Assembly: GCF_002239585.1 (NCBI RefSeq)
Contig: NZ_NDFH01000003.1
Coordinates: 1,054,001 to 1,118,000 of the forward strand
Source: Psychromonas sp. CD1
GTDB lineage: Bacteria > Pseudomonadota > Gammaproteobacteria > Enterobacterales > Psychromonadaceae
Length of the DNA stretch: 64,000 bases
Direction of reading: 5' to 3'
Shown here piece by piece: positions 9,191-19,227 of the stretch. A program made the position numbers and the translations under genes. Below the pieces are notes generated by a model. The model made no database searches and had not been told where the DNA came from. It saw only the letters and a list, made by a program, of their open reading frames with translations. How positions within the stretch are numbered: position 1 is the first letter of the stretch; every line of letters starts with the position of its first letter.

Positions 9191-11671
9191 TTATTTCCCA
9201 TTCATATGCTTTTTAATACGTTTTGTTGGTAATGCCTGCAGTGGGTCATCGGGCCAATAATGCTTTGGGTAACGTCCACGCATTTCCTTTTTAACTTCAA
9301 TATAAGCCCCTGACCAAAATGAAGCGAGATCTTGGGTTAACTGCAACGCTCGCCTTCCTGGTGAAAGCAATGCTAATTGTAACGTGATCCGGCCGGAAAA
9401 TATGCAAGGCGAATCTTTTTGTCCAAATAATTCTTGCATGCGCACACTCAGTAATGGATTTTGTAAAGAGTGATATTTAATCGCAATTTTTGACCCTGTT
9501 ACAACACGAATATGTGTAGGAAAATCATTTTTAAACTTTGTTAATCCCGTCCAACTTAAACGCGCCAATAATGCACTTTGTAAATCTAAACGAGCTAATT
9601 GATCCGGCTTAGTCAATGCATTTAAATATGGTCCAAGCCAATCACCTAAGCGCAAAAGAAGCTGCTCGTGAGAAAAGTCTAAAAAATCATTCTGTACATT
9701 AAATTTCAAATATTGTGCTTGTGCATATTGTAAGCGACACAATAATTGCTCATCTTGTGCGGACCAGTTTAAGACGCTCAATCCCGATTTTTTTATACCT
9801 GCTAATAACGCGTCACTTTTTTGTTGCCGACTGACACCTTGTAAGGGTTTGCTACTAATTAATAACTTACCTATGTATAAACGCTCTTCTGCAATTAATT
9901 TTTTATGGTTCAATTGCCAATAAATTTCATTTTTTTGTATAAAATAGGAGCTTAAATATTTATCCAAATCCGCACGCTCTATCGCACAGGCACTAAAAAT
10001 ATGACTATTTCGAGCAGATCCAAGCAAACCAAGATCAGCAACCACTAACATTTTTTCGCTGAGTAATGCTGAATGTGACGCCAACTGAGCTCCGATACCA
10101 TTACTCAACAAATAGCACCCCGTCGCCCCTCTAGCACCCGCGATACGATCGGGAAAAGCAAATGCAAGCAACAGACCACACGCATGTATCGCTAATGGCG
10201 CACTACTCAAGCTTCGATGCAAACGTTTTAATAAGACTCTCTGACGTTGCTTAGTAAGGTAAGATGGCTGTAGAATTGCGACGCTTATATCATCAACTTT
10301 TGATTCGGTGCTCTCTAGATGTGCCACTAATAAGCATCCAAGTTCAACCAGTCCTTCCCACTGCTCTTCATCCTCTAAACGCTGTGCTTGCAACAATAAA
10401 TGCGCATATCGAGGCTCAGTACCCAGTTCGCGCATAACACGTCCATAACGACTTAATCGACCGCTAGCATCTAACGCACCAAAAGTCGTTAATAAGACAC
10501 GTGCTTGTGCAAGATTACTACTATTTGGCTGATCAATAAAAGGTAAATTTATTGCGTCATTAACTCCCCAATATAATATTTCTAATAATAAGGATGTTAA
10601 ATCACTACACTGTATCGATAATGTTTTTTGAGCAGGTAAGCGACTTTCTAATGCCCATAATCGATAACAATATCCCGCTTGTAAACGCCCCGCTCGTCCG
10701 GCTCGTTGCGTAGCACTCGCTTGACTTATCATCTGTGTTTGTAACTTGGTCACCCCAGATTTAGCTTGATAAAGAGCAACGCGTTCTTGACCACTATCCA
10801 CCACCACCGTAATACCCGCAATGGTTAAACTAGTTTCAGCAATATTGGTGGCTATAACTATTTTTCGTTGCCCTCCAGCAGCAATTTGCATCGCAAATTG
10901 CTGCGCCTCTAAACTTAAGGCCCCGTATAAAGGCGTAATAAATGGCGGTTTCATCACATTTTCAAAAAAAACTTTTAATTGGGTTGTACACTGTTTTATT
11001 TCTTTTATTCCCGCAACGAAGACTAGAATATCACCTTTTTGCTCTCGATAAGCGCGCGTAATTAATGCCACTAAAGCACTCATTAAATTTAGCGTTTTAT
11101 TTAATGCTTGGTGGTATATTTCAATAGGGTAACCTCTTCCCTGAGAAAGAATACAATGTGCATTTGGTAATTTCTTCTGTAAGTGACTATTATCCAAAGT
11201 TGCAGACATTATTAGCACTTTAAGATCTTCTCGCAATCCCGCTTGGGCATCCAAGGCCAAAGCAAGTGCAAGATCCGCTTGTAAATTACGTTCATGAAAT
11301 TCATCAAAAATAAGCAAACTAACTCCAGTTAATTCGGCATCTTGTTGTAACATTTGAGTAAGAACACCTTCAGTCACTATTTCTAATTGTGTATTACGAC
11401 TGATGCGTTGCTCACCGCGCATTCGATAACCAACTCGACCTCCCACTTCTTCGGAAAATAAAGACGCAATATAATGAGCAATATTTTTTGTTGCCAACCG
11501 CCTGGGTTCAAGCATAATTATTTTTCCTGAAAACCACTTATCTTTAAGCATGACAAATGGCAAGAACGTTGATTTCCCTGCGCCGGGGGGGGCTTGTAAT
11601 ATCACTTGAGATGCAACAGACAAACTTAACTGTATCTCACTTAAAACTGACTTTATTGGTAATTGAGACAA
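9191..11671 (-). CDS. hrpB: ATP-dependent helicase HrpB
   Basis: A DEAH/RHA-type helicase of about 826 residues with Walker A APPGAGKST, DEFH Walker B (DEFHERN), motif III SATLD, motif VI QRAGRAGR and the HrpB-specific C-terminal domain. The RNA or process it serves in bacteria is not settled. The frame opens at a TTG (11686), but TTG 11671 (LSQLPIKSVLSEI) aligns with E. coli SSLPVAAVLPEL and has GGAG five bases upstream, so I choose it. This start region is the first unit of an 83-bp tandem duplication, so a second copy of the ribosome site and TTG lies upstream. Confidence 0.9.
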   Translation of the reverse strand: MSQLPIKSVLSEIQLSLSVASQVILQAPPGAGKSTFLPFVMLKDKWFSGKIIMLEPRRLATKNIAHYIASLFSEEVGGRVGYRMRGEQRISRNTQLEIVTEGVLTQMLQQDAELTGVSLLIFDEFHERNLQADLALALALDAQAGLREDLKVLIMSATLDNSHLQKKLPNAHCILSQGRGYPIEIYHQALNKTLNLMSALVALITRAYREQKGDILVFVAGIKEIKQCTTQLKVFFENVMKPPFITPLYGALSLEAQQFAMQIAAGGQRKIVIATNIAETSLTIAGITVVVDSGQERVALYQAKSGVTKLQTQMISQASATQRAGRAGRLQAGYCYRLWALESRLPAQKTLSIQCSDLTSLLLEILYWGVNDAINLPFIDQPNSSNLAQARVLLTTFGALDASGRLSRYGRVMRELGTEPRYAHLLLQAQRLEDEEQWEGLVELGCLLVAHLESTESKVDDISVAILQPSYLTKQRQRVLLKRLHRSLSSAPLAIHACGLLLAFAFPDRIAGARGATGCYLLSNGIGAQLASHSALLSEKMLVVADLGLLGSARNSHIFSACAIERADLDKYLSSYFIQKNEIYWQLNHKKLIAEERLYIGKLLISSKPLQGVSRQQKSDALLAGIKKSGLSVLNWSAQDEQLLCRLQYAQAQYLKFNVQNDFLDFSHEQLLLRLGDWLGPYLNALTKPDQLARLDLQSALLARLSWTGLTKFKNDFPTHIRVVTGSKIAIKYHSLQNPLLSVRMQELFGQKDSPCIFSGRITLQLALLSPGRRALQLTQDLASFWSGAYIEVKKEMRGRYPKHYWPDDPLQALPTKRIKKHMNGK

Positions 11672-11804
11672 AATAACTCCAAACAAAAAATATTAAAGCT
11701 TCTACAATTAAAAAAAATAAAACTTAAAACTGAATTTATTGGTAATTGAGACAAAATAACTCCAAACAAAAAATATTAAAGCTTCTACAATTAAAAAAAA
11801 TAAA
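11639..11804. repeat. Two tandem 83-bp units covering the hrpB start
   Basis: Unit 1 (11639-11721) and unit 2 (11722-11804) differ at one base only. Unit 1 includes the first codons, TTG start and ribosome site of hrpB; unit 2 is a non-coding copy of the same block upstream. The near identity in AT-rich DNA shows a recent duplication. Confidence 0.95.
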
Positions 11805-11973
11805 GCTTAACTATCATAAATTAACAAACACTAATTGACTACACTATGATTACTTGATATAGATACCGCCCAAAATAAGTAGGGCTCTTTTAACAGTTAT
11901 ATAAAAACTGTTATTACCATTTTAAATTCACCCTATTGAAGCTGTAATCATGCATCAATAAAAGGAACAAAAT

Positions 11974-12423
11974 ATGCCAGCCAGTAAGACTAAAAAAACA
12001 TTAGGCATTTTAGCCATTGCAGGAGTAGAGCCGTATCAAATTAAAAAAAATGAAGAATACATGGAGCAAGCTCAACTCGACCATTTTAACACGATCTTAG
12101 ACTCGTGGCGCACACAGTTACGCATTGAAGTCGACCGCACTGTAGATCATATGAAAGATGAAGCCGCTAATTTCCCAGATCCTATAGATCGCGCGACCCA
12201 AGAAGAAGAATTTAGCTTAGAACTACGCGCACGTGATCGTGAACGTCGTTTAATTAAAAAAATAACGAATACGCTAAAGAAAATTGATCAGGATGATTTT
12301 GGTTATTGTGAATCTTGTGGTGTCGAAATTGGCCTCCGCCGTCTTGAAGCGAGACCTACAGCCGATTTATGTATCGATTGTAAAACACTTGCAGAAATAA
12401 AAGAAAAACAAGATATTGGCTAA
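11974..12423 (+). CDS. dksA: RNA polymerase-binding transcription factor DksA
   Basis: A 149-residue partner of ppGpp in the stringent response, acting in the RNA polymerase secondary channel. The long coiled coil carries DPIDRAT at its tip (the conserved DxxDxA acidic tip), and the C-terminal C4 zinc finger is intact (CESCG ... CIDC). The ATG at 11974 has AAGGAA upstream. It sits upstream of gluQ, as in enterics and vibrios, with a hairpin between. Confidence 0.97.
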   Translation: MPASKTKKTLGILAIAGVEPYQIKKNEEYMEQAQLDHFNTILDSWRTQLRIEVDRTVDHMKDEAANFPDPIDRATQEEEFSLELRARDRERRLIKKITNTLKKIDQDDFGYCESCGVEIGLRRLEARPTADLCIDCKTLAEIKEKQDIG

Positions 12424-12440
12424 TTTAAGCCATATTTAAG

Positions 12441-12471
12441 AGTAAAGGTTGGTCAAAAACTAACCTTTACT
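12441..12471 (+). terminator. Hairpin between dksA and gluQ
   Basis: A perfect 10-bp stem AGTAAAGGTT / AACCTTTACT with an 11-base loop lies 17 bp after the dksA stop. No clear T-run follows. A terminator in this gap limits gluQ read-through in enterics, so a similar attenuating role is plausible. The right arm ends 8 bases before the gluQ ribosome site. Confidence 0.55.
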
Positions 12472-12490
12472 ATTGCTATGGAGTATCATT

Positions 12491-13366
12491 TTGCCAGCTT
12501 CACACTATGTGGGACGCTTTGCCCCCTCACCATCGGGCTTATTACACTTTGGTTCATTGATCACTGCAGTAGGTAGTTATTTACAAGCAAAATCAAAAAA
12601 GGGTATATGGCTATTACGTATAGAAGATATTGACCCTGTCCGTGAAATGCCAGGTGCTGCAACTGAAATACAAAACACACTACAAGCCTATGGTTTACAA
12701 TGGGATAATACGGTTATTTATCAAAGTCAACAATCCTGTTGTTATGAAAAAATATTGACCCAATTGAAAAATCTAGATTTAACTTATTATTGCCAATGTA
12801 CGCGTAAAAACATCAAAAGAAATGGCCGACCTTATTTAGGCTTATGCCGCACTAAGCAATACGGTTCTAAAAATAATGCACTACGCATTGACCTTAGTAC
12901 ACTGACGCCGCTCATTAGTGGCTTCACCGACAAACTGCAAGGGCATATTCCAATAACTTGTACACCTGATTTTATCCTTCAACGTAAAGATAAATTATAT
13001 GCTTATAATTTAGCGGTGGTCGCAGATGATATTGCACAAGGTATCACTGAAGTTGTACGGGGAGCCGATATAATCAACACGACAGGCTTACAATTAGCGC
13101 TATACCAATTACTGCATATAAAAGCACCTACATATTTACACTTGCCTTTAGCAGTAAGCGCTCCGGGCATTAAATTGTCCAAACAAAATCATGCTAAAGC
13201 TATTAAAATAAAAAATGCGCGCGCTACATTGCTCGATGCTTTAGCTTTTTTAGGCTTAGATCTAAACAAAAATAGCGCACCTAAAACATGCGATGAAATA
13301 TTGAACTGGGCAGTAAAACATTGGTCAATAGACAAACTTCCTAAACAAATTGAAGTACAAATTTAA
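12491..13366 (+). CDS. gluQ: Glutamyl-Q tRNA(Asp) synthetase
   Basis: A truncated glutamyl-tRNA synthetase paralogue that attaches glutamate to queuosine in the anticodon of tRNA-Asp. It shows the class I signature SPSGLLHFGSL, a Cys-rich insertion (YCQCTRKN ... GLCR) for zinc and the KMSKS-equivalent KLSKQ; it lacks an anticodon-binding domain, as the family does. The frame is open from TTG 12473, but TTG 12491 (PASHYVGRFAPSPSG) matches E. coli N-termini and has GGAG seven bases upstream. Length 291 residues is normal. Confidence 0.92.
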   Translation: MPASHYVGRFAPSPSGLLHFGSLITAVGSYLQAKSKKGIWLLRIEDIDPVREMPGAATEIQNTLQAYGLQWDNTVIYQSQQSCCYEKILTQLKNLDLTYYCQCTRKNIKRNGRPYLGLCRTKQYGSKNNALRIDLSTLTPLISGFTDKLQGHIPITCTPDFILQRKDKLYAYNLAVVADDIAQGITEVVRGADIINTTGLQLALYQLLHIKAPTYLHLPLAVSAPGIKLSKQNHAKAIKIKNARATLLDALAFLGLDLNKNSAPKTCDEILNWAVKHWSIDKLPKQIEVQI

Positions 13367-13446
13367 AATTAATTTGTGTTTGAGGTAACACGCGCATAAT
13401 ATAAGCATTGCAAAAAAATCAAGCATTAATTATATCGAACATATTC

Positions 13447-13462
13447 CGAGGACAAGCTCATT
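13447..13462 (+). promoter_or_regulatory. Ribosome site and AUU start of pcnB
   Basis: CGAGGA (13447-13452) is followed after 7 bases by ATT (13460-13462), in frame with pcnB. Reading back, the frame runs to a TAA at 13427 with no ATG, GTG or TTG; the first conventional start, GTG 13520, has no Shine-Dalgarno sequence. E. coli pcnB is known to start at AUU, so this looks like conservation of that rare start. Confidence 0.8.
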
Positions 13463-14875
13463 AAACGATTAAAACAATTCGTTAAAAAAGTATTTGCGAA
13501 AAGAAATAAAACAACAACGGTGCCTTCATTAGAGCAATATAAAATTCCAAGAGATAAACATACTATCTCTCGAAAAGATATTGATGATAATGCATTAAAA
13601 GTATTATATCGCTTACACAATGCAGGCTATAGAGCCTTACTGGTGGGAGGCGGTGTGCGCGATCTACTTTTAGGTTTAAAACCGAAAGATTTCGACATTA
13701 CAACAAATGCTACACCTGAAGAAATTAAAGCTCTTTTTCGTAATTGTCGTTTAATTGGCCGACGTTTTCGTTTAGCGCATATCCTCTTTGGTCGAGATGT
13801 AATTGAAGTTGCAACTTTTCGTGGTCACCATGATCAAAAAAGTGCACAAGACATTCAAAAAGTAAAACAATCTCAAGGTGGAATGTTATTACGAGATAAC
13901 GTCTATGGCTCCTTAGAAGAAGACGCTGAGCGCCGTGATTTTACCGTAAATGCAATCTATTATGATATTGCTGATTTTTCTTTGTATGACTGTTGCAATG
14001 GGATGCAAGACTTAAAAGAACGTAGATTAACCTTAATCGGCGATCCGGATGTTCGCTATAGAGAAGATCCAGTACGTATGCTACGTGCTATTCGTTTTAC
14101 AGCAAAACTGGATCTTAAAATAAGCCCGGAATGCGCAGAGCCTATTCGACGCTTATCAAACCTTTTACAAGATATACCCGCCGCACGACTTTTTGATGAA
14201 GTGATAAAGCTATTGCTTTCAGGGCAAGGCTTAACAACATACCGTTTGCTTAAAGAGTATAAATTATTACAAGTCCTTTTCCCTATTCTATTCAAAGAAG
14301 GTGAAGACGACACGGCCACGGCAATGATAGAGCAAGCTTTAATCGACACAGATAAACGCATTGCTCAAGGAAAACGTGTTACGCCGGCCTATATTTATGC
14401 AGTGTTACTTTGGTACCCCGTAGAGCAACGCGCCCATGCTATAAGCTGTGAAAGTGGCATGGAATACCATGATGCCTTTTTACTCGCGATGAATGAAGTA
14501 TTAAGTATTCAAGTAAAAAGTATTGCTATTCCAAAACGCTTTACAGCCACTATTCGCGATATTTGGATGCTACAATTACGTTTACCTCGTTTTGGAGGAA
14601 AACGCGCACAACGCGTTTATCAACATATTAAATTTAGAGCCGCCTTTGACTTTTTAGCATTACGCGCACAAATAGAAAATGCAACGGAATTAAAAGACCT
14701 TGTTGTGTGGTGGCAAGAGTATCAACAAAATAATCCTCTACCTGTGCACCAATATGGACGTCAACATATTAATAAAGCAAATGAAAAAAAACCAGATACG
14801 ACAAAGACGGCACCTAAAAAACGTAAATATAGAAACAAAAAACGCTCATCTAATACGGATGTTCTAGATGCTTAG
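13460..14875 (+). CDS. pcnB: Poly(A) polymerase I
   Basis: Adds 3' poly(A) tails that expose RNAs to decay and controls plasmid copy number in E. coli. The nucleotidyltransferase core is clear: [12 protein letters not shown], then [11 protein letters not shown] with the catalytic Dx[28 protein letters not shown] and the [14 protein letters not shown] helix. The C-terminus is Lys/Arg-rich ([11 protein letters not shown]), as in PAP I. I start it at ATT 13460, which adds [19 protein letters not shown] to the GTG-initiated form and restores the basic N-terminal stretch seen in E. coli. It overlaps folK by 8 bp. Confidence 0.92.
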   Translation: MKRLKQFVKKVFAKRNKTTTVPSLEQYKIPRDKHTISRKDIDDNALKVLYRLHNAGYRALLVGGGVRDLLLGLKPKDFDITTNATPEEIKALFRNCRLIGRRFRLAHILFGRDVIEVATFRGHHDQKSAQDIQKVKQSQGGMLLRDNVYGSLEEDAERRDFTVNAIYYDIADFSLYDCCNGMQDLKERRLTLIGDPDVRYREDPVRMLRAIRFTAKLDLKISPECAEPIRRLSNLLQDIPAARLFDEVIKLLLSGQGLTTYRLLKEYKLLQVLFPILFKEGEDDTATAMIEQALIDTDKRIAQGKRVTPAYIYAVLLWYPVEQRAHAISCESGMEYHDAFLLAMNEVLSIQVKSIAIPKRFTATIRDIWMLQLRLPRFGGKRAQRVYQHIKFRAAFDFLALRAQIENATELKDLVVWWQEYQQNNPLPVHQYGRQHINKANEKKPDTTKTAPKKRKYRNKKRSSNTDVLDA

Positions 14876-15374
14876 TTATATTGCAATTGGCAGTAATCAA
14901 AAACATCCAATACAACAAGCAAAGAAGGCGATAGAGGCCTTGAAAGGTTTACCTAACACACAATTACTTAAATGTTCTTCTTTGTATTGTAGTCGACCTA
15001 TGGGCCCTCAAAATCAACCGGATTATATTAATGCGGTCGTTGAATTAGACACACAATTAAGCGCATTACATTTATTAGATGAGTTACAGAAAATAGAGCA
15101 AAACCAAGGGCGAGAAAGAAAGGCGCTACGTTGGGGGCCACGTACTTTAGATTTAGATATTATCTTATATGCAGATCACAGTATTAATACATCGCGCTTA
15201 ACCATTCCACATTATGGAATGAAAACCCGAGAATTTGTACTATATCCTTTGTTTGAAATTGCCCCAGAAATAAAATTACCCGATACAACGCTTTTGTCGC
15301 AATTAATCACATTATGTGATAAAAAAGAGCTCACAAAAATAAGTGACGCAGATCACACTTACAACACAGATTAA
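14868..15374 (+). CDS. folK: 7,8-dihydro-6-hydroxymethylpterin pyrophosphokinase
   Basis: A 168-residue folate-pathway kinase that transfers pyrophosphate from ATP to hydroxymethyl-dihydropterin. Family blocks are present: YIAIGSNQ at the N-terminus, [21 protein letters not shown] (pterin pocket), and [13 protein letters not shown] (Mg-binding Asp pair). It overlaps the end of pcnB by 8 bp and precedes panB by 20 bp, the standard pcnB-folK-panB order. Confidence 0.95.
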   Translation: MLSYIAIGSNQKHPIQQAKKAIEALKGLPNTQLLKCSSLYCSRPMGPQNQPDYINAVVELDTQLSALHLLDELQKIEQNQGRERKALRWGPRTLDLDIILYADHSINTSRLTIPHYGMKTREFVLYPLFEIAPEIKLPDTTLLSQLITLCDKKELTKISDADHTYNTD

Positions 15375-15397
15375 CTCAATTGAAATTAGGAAATGTT

Positions 15398-16192
15398 ATG
15401 CCTAGAATTAGTGTTTCTCATTTAATGAAAATGAAAGTAGAGCATCAAAAAATAACTTGTATCACGGCTTATGATGCGAGTTTTGCCACGATTTTTGATC
15501 AAGCAGGTATTCAAGTTTTACTTGTCGGAGATTCTCTTGGTATGGTATTACAAGGCCATGACTCAACTCTACCGGTCACCATTGATGATATAAAATATCA
15601 CACAGGCTGTGTTGCGAATAGCGCAAAAAATGTATTAATCATGGCTGATTTACCGTTTATGAGTTACGCCAATACTGATCAAGCTTATGCCAATGCTGCA
15701 ATCTTAATGCAAGCTGGTGCGCATATGGTTAAGCTCGAGGGAGGAGATTGGCTCGCTAGCACTATACAAGGCTTAGTCACACGTGGTGTTCCTGTTTGTG
15801 GTCATTTAGGTTTAACCCCACAATCGGTTAATGTATTAGGCGGTTATAAGGTGCAAGGTCGCCAAGAAGAGCAAGCAGATAAATTACTTAACGACGCATT
15901 GCTTTTAGAAAAATCTGGAATACAACTCTTAGTTTTAGAATGTGTCCCTGTTGTTCTTGCTAAACGCATTACTCATGCATTAACAATCCCAGTTATTGGG
16001 ATTGGCGCTGGTGCGGAAACCGACGGACAAATTTTAGTGATGCACGATGCTTTTGGGATTTCTGCTGGTTTTTGCCCCAAGTTCTCTAAAAACTTCTTAC
16101 TCGAAACAGGTGATATTCGAGGAGCAGTAGCACTTTATAAAAAACAGGTAGAAAGTGGTGAGTTCCCTGCAACTGAGCATTGTTTTTATTAA
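15398..16192 (+). CDS. panB: Ketopantoate hydroxymethyltransferase
   Basis: Makes ketopantoate from 2-oxoisovalerate and methylene-tetrahydrofolate, first step to pantothenate. A TIM barrel with [28 protein letters not shown] (Mg ligand Asp), MADLPFMSY and [17 protein letters not shown] choose ATG 15398 (AGGAA 4-5 bases upstream), which gives 264 residues, equal to the E. coli enzyme, over the TTG at 15380. Start of the panBCD run. Confidence 0.95.
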   Translation: MPRISVSHLMKMKVEHQKITCITAYDASFATIFDQAGIQVLLVGDSLGMVLQGHDSTLPVTIDDIKYHTGCVANSAKNVLIMADLPFMSYANTDQAYANAAILMQAGAHMVKLEGGDWLASTIQGLVTRGVPVCGHLGLTPQSVNVLGGYKVQGRQEEQADKLLNDALLLEKSGIQLLVLECVPVVLAKRITHALTIPVIGIGAGAETDGQILVMHDAFGISAGFCPKFSKNFLLETGDIRGAVALYKKQVESGEFPATEHCFY

Positions 16193-16204
16193 AAAGAGAA
16201 TAAA

Positions 16205-17053
16205 ATGAAAATTATTCATGATCCGATATTATTACGCGAGAGCGTTAAACAGATCAAGCAAAAGGCTCAAGAAATTGCATTCATCCCAACTATGGGTAAT
16301 TTACATAATGGCCATCTTGCGCTCATTAAAGAAGGTCAAAAAGTTGCAGACATCACAATCGTTAGTATTTTTGTCAATCCGATGCAATTTAATAATAAAG
16401 CAGATTTAATCAATTACCCCATAACTTTAAAAGCCGATTATGAAAAGTTAATGCTAGCGGGTGTTGATATTATATTTGTGCCGAGTGTTGATGTGATTTA
16501 CCCACATGGTTTAGAAACGCAGACTTACATTGAAGTACCCATGCTATCTAACTGCTTGGAAGGTAAGCTACGTCCGGGCCATTTCCGTGGAATGAGCACT
16601 ATCGTGGCCAAGTTATTTAATCTTATACAACCCGATTATGCTTGTTTTGGAGAAAAAGATTTTCAACAACTTGCCATAATTAAGCAAATGGTAAAAGATC
16701 TGGCCATGCCTATCAATATTATTTCAGTTCCGATTGTACGTGCAGATAATGGACTGGCATTAAGCTCTCGTAACAGTAAACTTAACGAGTCAGAACAAAA
16801 CATAGCCCCATTACTGGCACGTGTGATGCACGATTTAGGAGAACAACTTCCATCGAAACGTTTAAACTATCAGGCACTTATAGTCGAAGCATCAAAGGCA
16901 TTAGAAGAAGGTGGATTTAAGCCAGATTCTATTGATATTGTTGATGCAAAAACGTTGCAAACATTACACAACAAAAGTAATAAAGCCGTTATACTAATGG
17001 CGGCTTTTTTAGGTAATACACGCTTAATCGACAATAAAGTAGTTAATTTATAA
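16205..17053 (+). CDS. panC: Pantothenate synthetase
   Basis: A 282-residue ligase joining pantoate and beta-alanine through a pantoyl-adenylate. The HIGH-type motif is in [12 protein letters not shown], and further blocks are [35 protein letters not shown] and the KMSKS-like ALSSRN. It starts 12 bp after panB at ATG 16205. Confidence 0.96.
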   Translation: MKIIHDPILLRESVKQIKQKAQEIAFIPTMGNLHNGHLALIKEGQKVADITIVSIFVNPMQFNNKADLINYPITLKADYEKLMLAGVDIIFVPSVDVIYPHGLETQTYIEVPMLSNCLEGKLRPGHFRGMSTIVAKLFNLIQPDYACFGEKDFQQLAIIKQMVKDLAMPINIISVPIVRADNGLALSSRNSKLNESEQNIAPLLARVMHDLGEQLPSKRLNYQALIVEASKALEEGGFKPDSIDIVDAKTLQTLHNKSNKAVILMAAFLGNTRLIDNKVVNL

Positions 17054-17115
17054 ATGTTTACTTTATTATCTCATCAGCTGAATTAATCAGCATAATATTA
17101 ACGAAAGGTTTTTGT

Positions 17116-17496
17116 ATGCAAAAAACAATGCTAACAGGCAAACTACACCAAGCTCGCATCACGCATGCTGAATTAAATTATGAAGGCTCTTGTGCGATTG
17201 ATCAAGATTTATTAGATCAATCTGGTATCTTAGAATATGAAAAAATAGAGATCTATAACATCGAAACAGGTGGACGCTTTGCAACTTACGCGATATCTGG
17301 AGAACGTGGCTCTAAAATAATTTCAGTCAATGGAGCAGCCGCTAGAATGGCTGCCGTGGGTGATCGTGTCATTATCTGTGCTTATGCAAGCTTAAGTGCA
17401 GAAGAAATTAGCCAACATAAGCCCAGTTTAGTTTATTTAGATGCAAGCAACAATATTGTACGCACCAGTAAAGCGGTGCCTATACAAGTCGCTTAA
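17116..17496 (+). CDS. panD: Aspartate 1-decarboxylase precursor
   Basis: Makes beta-alanine for pantothenate. The 126-residue proenzyme self-cleaves at Gly24-Ser25, seen here in [10 protein letters not shown], to give the pyruvoyl group. The catalytic Tyr/Arg-containing block [17 protein letters not shown] is present. Having panD directly after panBC means the whole beta-alanine and pantoate branch is in one operon, ended by a strong terminator. Confidence 0.96.
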   Translation: MQKTMLTGKLHQARITHAELNYEGSCAIDQDLLDQSGILEYEKIEIYNIETGGRFATYAISGERGSKIISVNGAAARMAAVGDRVIICAYASLSAEEISQHKPSLVYLDASNNIVRTSKAVPIQVA

Positions 17497-17509
17497 TTCT
17501 CGATGACAC

Positions 17510-17547
17510 AATAAAACCTCTACGTAAATATAGGTAGAGGTTTTATT
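17510..17547. terminator. Intrinsic terminator of the folK-panBCD operon
   Basis: A 14-bp perfect stem (AATAAAACCTCTAC / GTAGAGGTTTTATT) with a 10-base loop and T-rich right arm, 13 bp after panD. It could also stop transcription from the IS remnant on the other strand. Confidence 0.85.
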
Positions 17548-17555
17548 GTTTAACC

Positions 17556-18256
17556 CCTTAGATTTAAATAATAAGTGCATAACTTAAAATAGGTAAAAAA
17601 AGTGGTCAGCTGAATATATGCGAATTACTTTTTCATAAAACTGATCCCATGGAGTCATTCCTTCTGAATCGAGCATCTGTCCGTGTTTAATCATGGCGCA
17701 GACTTCAACACCGGCTAACGTTGATTCCGCACCAACCCAAGACTTCCATCCTAAACATTGATGCATTTTACCTTTCACTTTTCGATGGCTTTGTTCAACA
17801 ATATTGTTGAGGTATTTAATCGCTAACACTTCAACCATATAGAGCATATATCCAGACAACAAAAGGTGAATATTGATAGTATCTAACGTGACTGCATTCG
17901 CACCACTTTTATCAATAACTACTTTACGTGACAACTCATTACTCGTAATGGCTTTATCAAAGAAAGCCCGTATGTCTTGTTCATTACGGGTTTCACTCAA
18001 GTAAAATCAATAATAGCGCCATACTTATCGACTGCTCGATAGTAGTAGACCCACTTACCTTTCACCTTTATGTAGGTTTCAGCAATGGAGAATATTTGAT
18101 CACCCAACGATTCAAAGTTAAGTGATCAAAATGAATATTACGCTCAGCAAATATCTCATCTATTTCACGGTAGCTGAATTTGTAAGCAAGATAATAACGC
18201 AGTGCCATTAGGATAATATGTGATGGATAATGTCGCCCTGAGAAATTGATCGCCAT
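17556..18256 (-). mobile_element. Decayed IS6-family insertion sequence, copy 1
   Basis: Three broken reading frames on the minus strand add up to most of an IS6/IS26-type transposase. N-terminus (18256-18068): NFSGRHYPSHIILMALRYYL, YREIDEIFAERNI, LNRWVIKYSPLL. Middle (about 18067-18003): ETYIKVKGKWVYYYRAVDKYG, with the segment before it lost. C-terminus (18000-17584): SETRNEQDIRAFFDKAI, VIDKSGAN, IKYLNNIVEQSHRKVKGKMH, including the conserved KYLNNxVEQDHR-type block. At least one internal deletion and two frame changes make it inactive. The left-end sequence (17556-17634) recurs at 26415-26492. Confidence 0.88.
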
Positions 18257-18372
18257 GTATTAATGTTCCAAAAAATATAAGCCTGCTTAGGATCAAATAT
18301 TTGAATAAAGTTAGTCAAAGTTTGACTGTGAAATTTAACTTTTTTGATTGTTTAAAATTTTAGGAGGTAATG

Positions 18373-18403
18373 AAAAAAGAGACCCCTTTATATAAAAAAG
18401 GGG
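18373..18403 (-). terminator. Terminator downstream of lutC
   Basis: On the minus strand CCCCTTTTTTATATAAAGGGG folds as a CCCC-TTT stem and is followed by TCTCTTTTTT. It lies about 50 bp past the lutC stop, so it is the likely end of the lut transcript. Confidence 0.7.
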
Positions 18404-18454
18404 CTGAAATATAAGAATAAAGAGCTATCTTTCTATTTAGTGAATCAATGCTAC

Positions 18455-19207
18455 TTACATATCATCAATAATGACGTAGGTTGCATAAATAGGTCCATGT
18501 GCACCTACGACTTTAATAAGCTCTATATCTGCAGTCGAACTAGGCCCTGAGATAAAATTAATACACGAAGGTATACGCTCTCCTGTTTTGATTTTTTCAT
18601 TAAGTATGCGAGTGGCTTGTGTCATACGTGGTAATAATGAACTCTTTAATACGATAAAAATAGATGCCTCGGGTAATAAGCTGATAGCACGTCCTTGTAG
18701 TGCCGAATTATAAAGCACAACCGTGCCCGATTCTGCTAAAGCATATTCAGCAAATACAACGCCAACATTTGCTTGTTCGGCAAATTTTATATTAGCTTTA
18801 TATCCCGCAGAAGCATCCCAAATATGTACACTATGCTTTGCATTGACTAAATCTTGAGGATTCAACATCGCAAGTAAACGTTTATCGGCTGAAAATAGAG
18901 TATTTCCATGGACGTCTGCCTTTGCGCAATAATGCGCACAAAGTGTACGTAATGTTTCTGCTAATTGTGCTTTTTTTATACACAGGGTTTGCATACCTAA
19001 TGTTTCTTTAGTGAATTTAATTAATTCATCTTTAAGTTGATCTTGAGTAAAATCAGCCATTACTTCCCAATGACATGAATATTTTAATGTAGGACGAATA
19101 ACATTTTTATATTTACGGTTTCGTCCTAGTTTTTCTGCAATATTATTTAAGAATTTGTCACGATTATAAATACTACCCGATACTTTAGTTGTTTTATTTT
19201 CTAGCAT
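18455..19207 (-). CDS. lutC: Lactate utilization protein C (LUD domain)
   Basis: A 250-residue LutC/YkgG homologue with no metal-binding cysteine cluster. The C-terminal LUD domain shows VGVVFAEYALAESGTVVLYN and FISGPSSTADIELIKVVGAHGP, the conserved GPSxTADIE block. LutABC together oxidise L-lactate to pyruvate as a membrane-peripheral Fe-S complex (known from Bacillus LutABC and the E. coli ykgEFG homologues). It is the third gene, 20 bp after lutB. It lies between two IS6 remnants. Confidence 0.9.
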   Translation of the reverse strand: MLENKTTKVSGSIYNRDKFLNNIAEKLGRNRKYKNVIRPTLKYSCHWEVMADFTQDQLKDELIKFTKETLGMQTLCIKKAQLAETLRTLCAHYCAKADVHGNTLFSADKRLLAMLNPQDLVNAKHSVHIWDASAGYKANIKFAEQANVGVVFAEYALAESGTVVLYNSALQGRAISLLPEASIFIVLKSSLLPRMTQATRILNEKIKTGERIPSCINFISGPSSTADIELIKVVGAHGPIYATYVIIDDM

Positions 19208-19227
19208 AGTAATATACTCTTTTATAT

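Noticed and set aside
18370-18414. Possible 14-residue ORF (MKKETPLYKKGAEI) after AGGAGG
   Set aside because: The spacer from GGAGG to ATG is only 2 bases and the frame is made of the lutC terminator hairpin.
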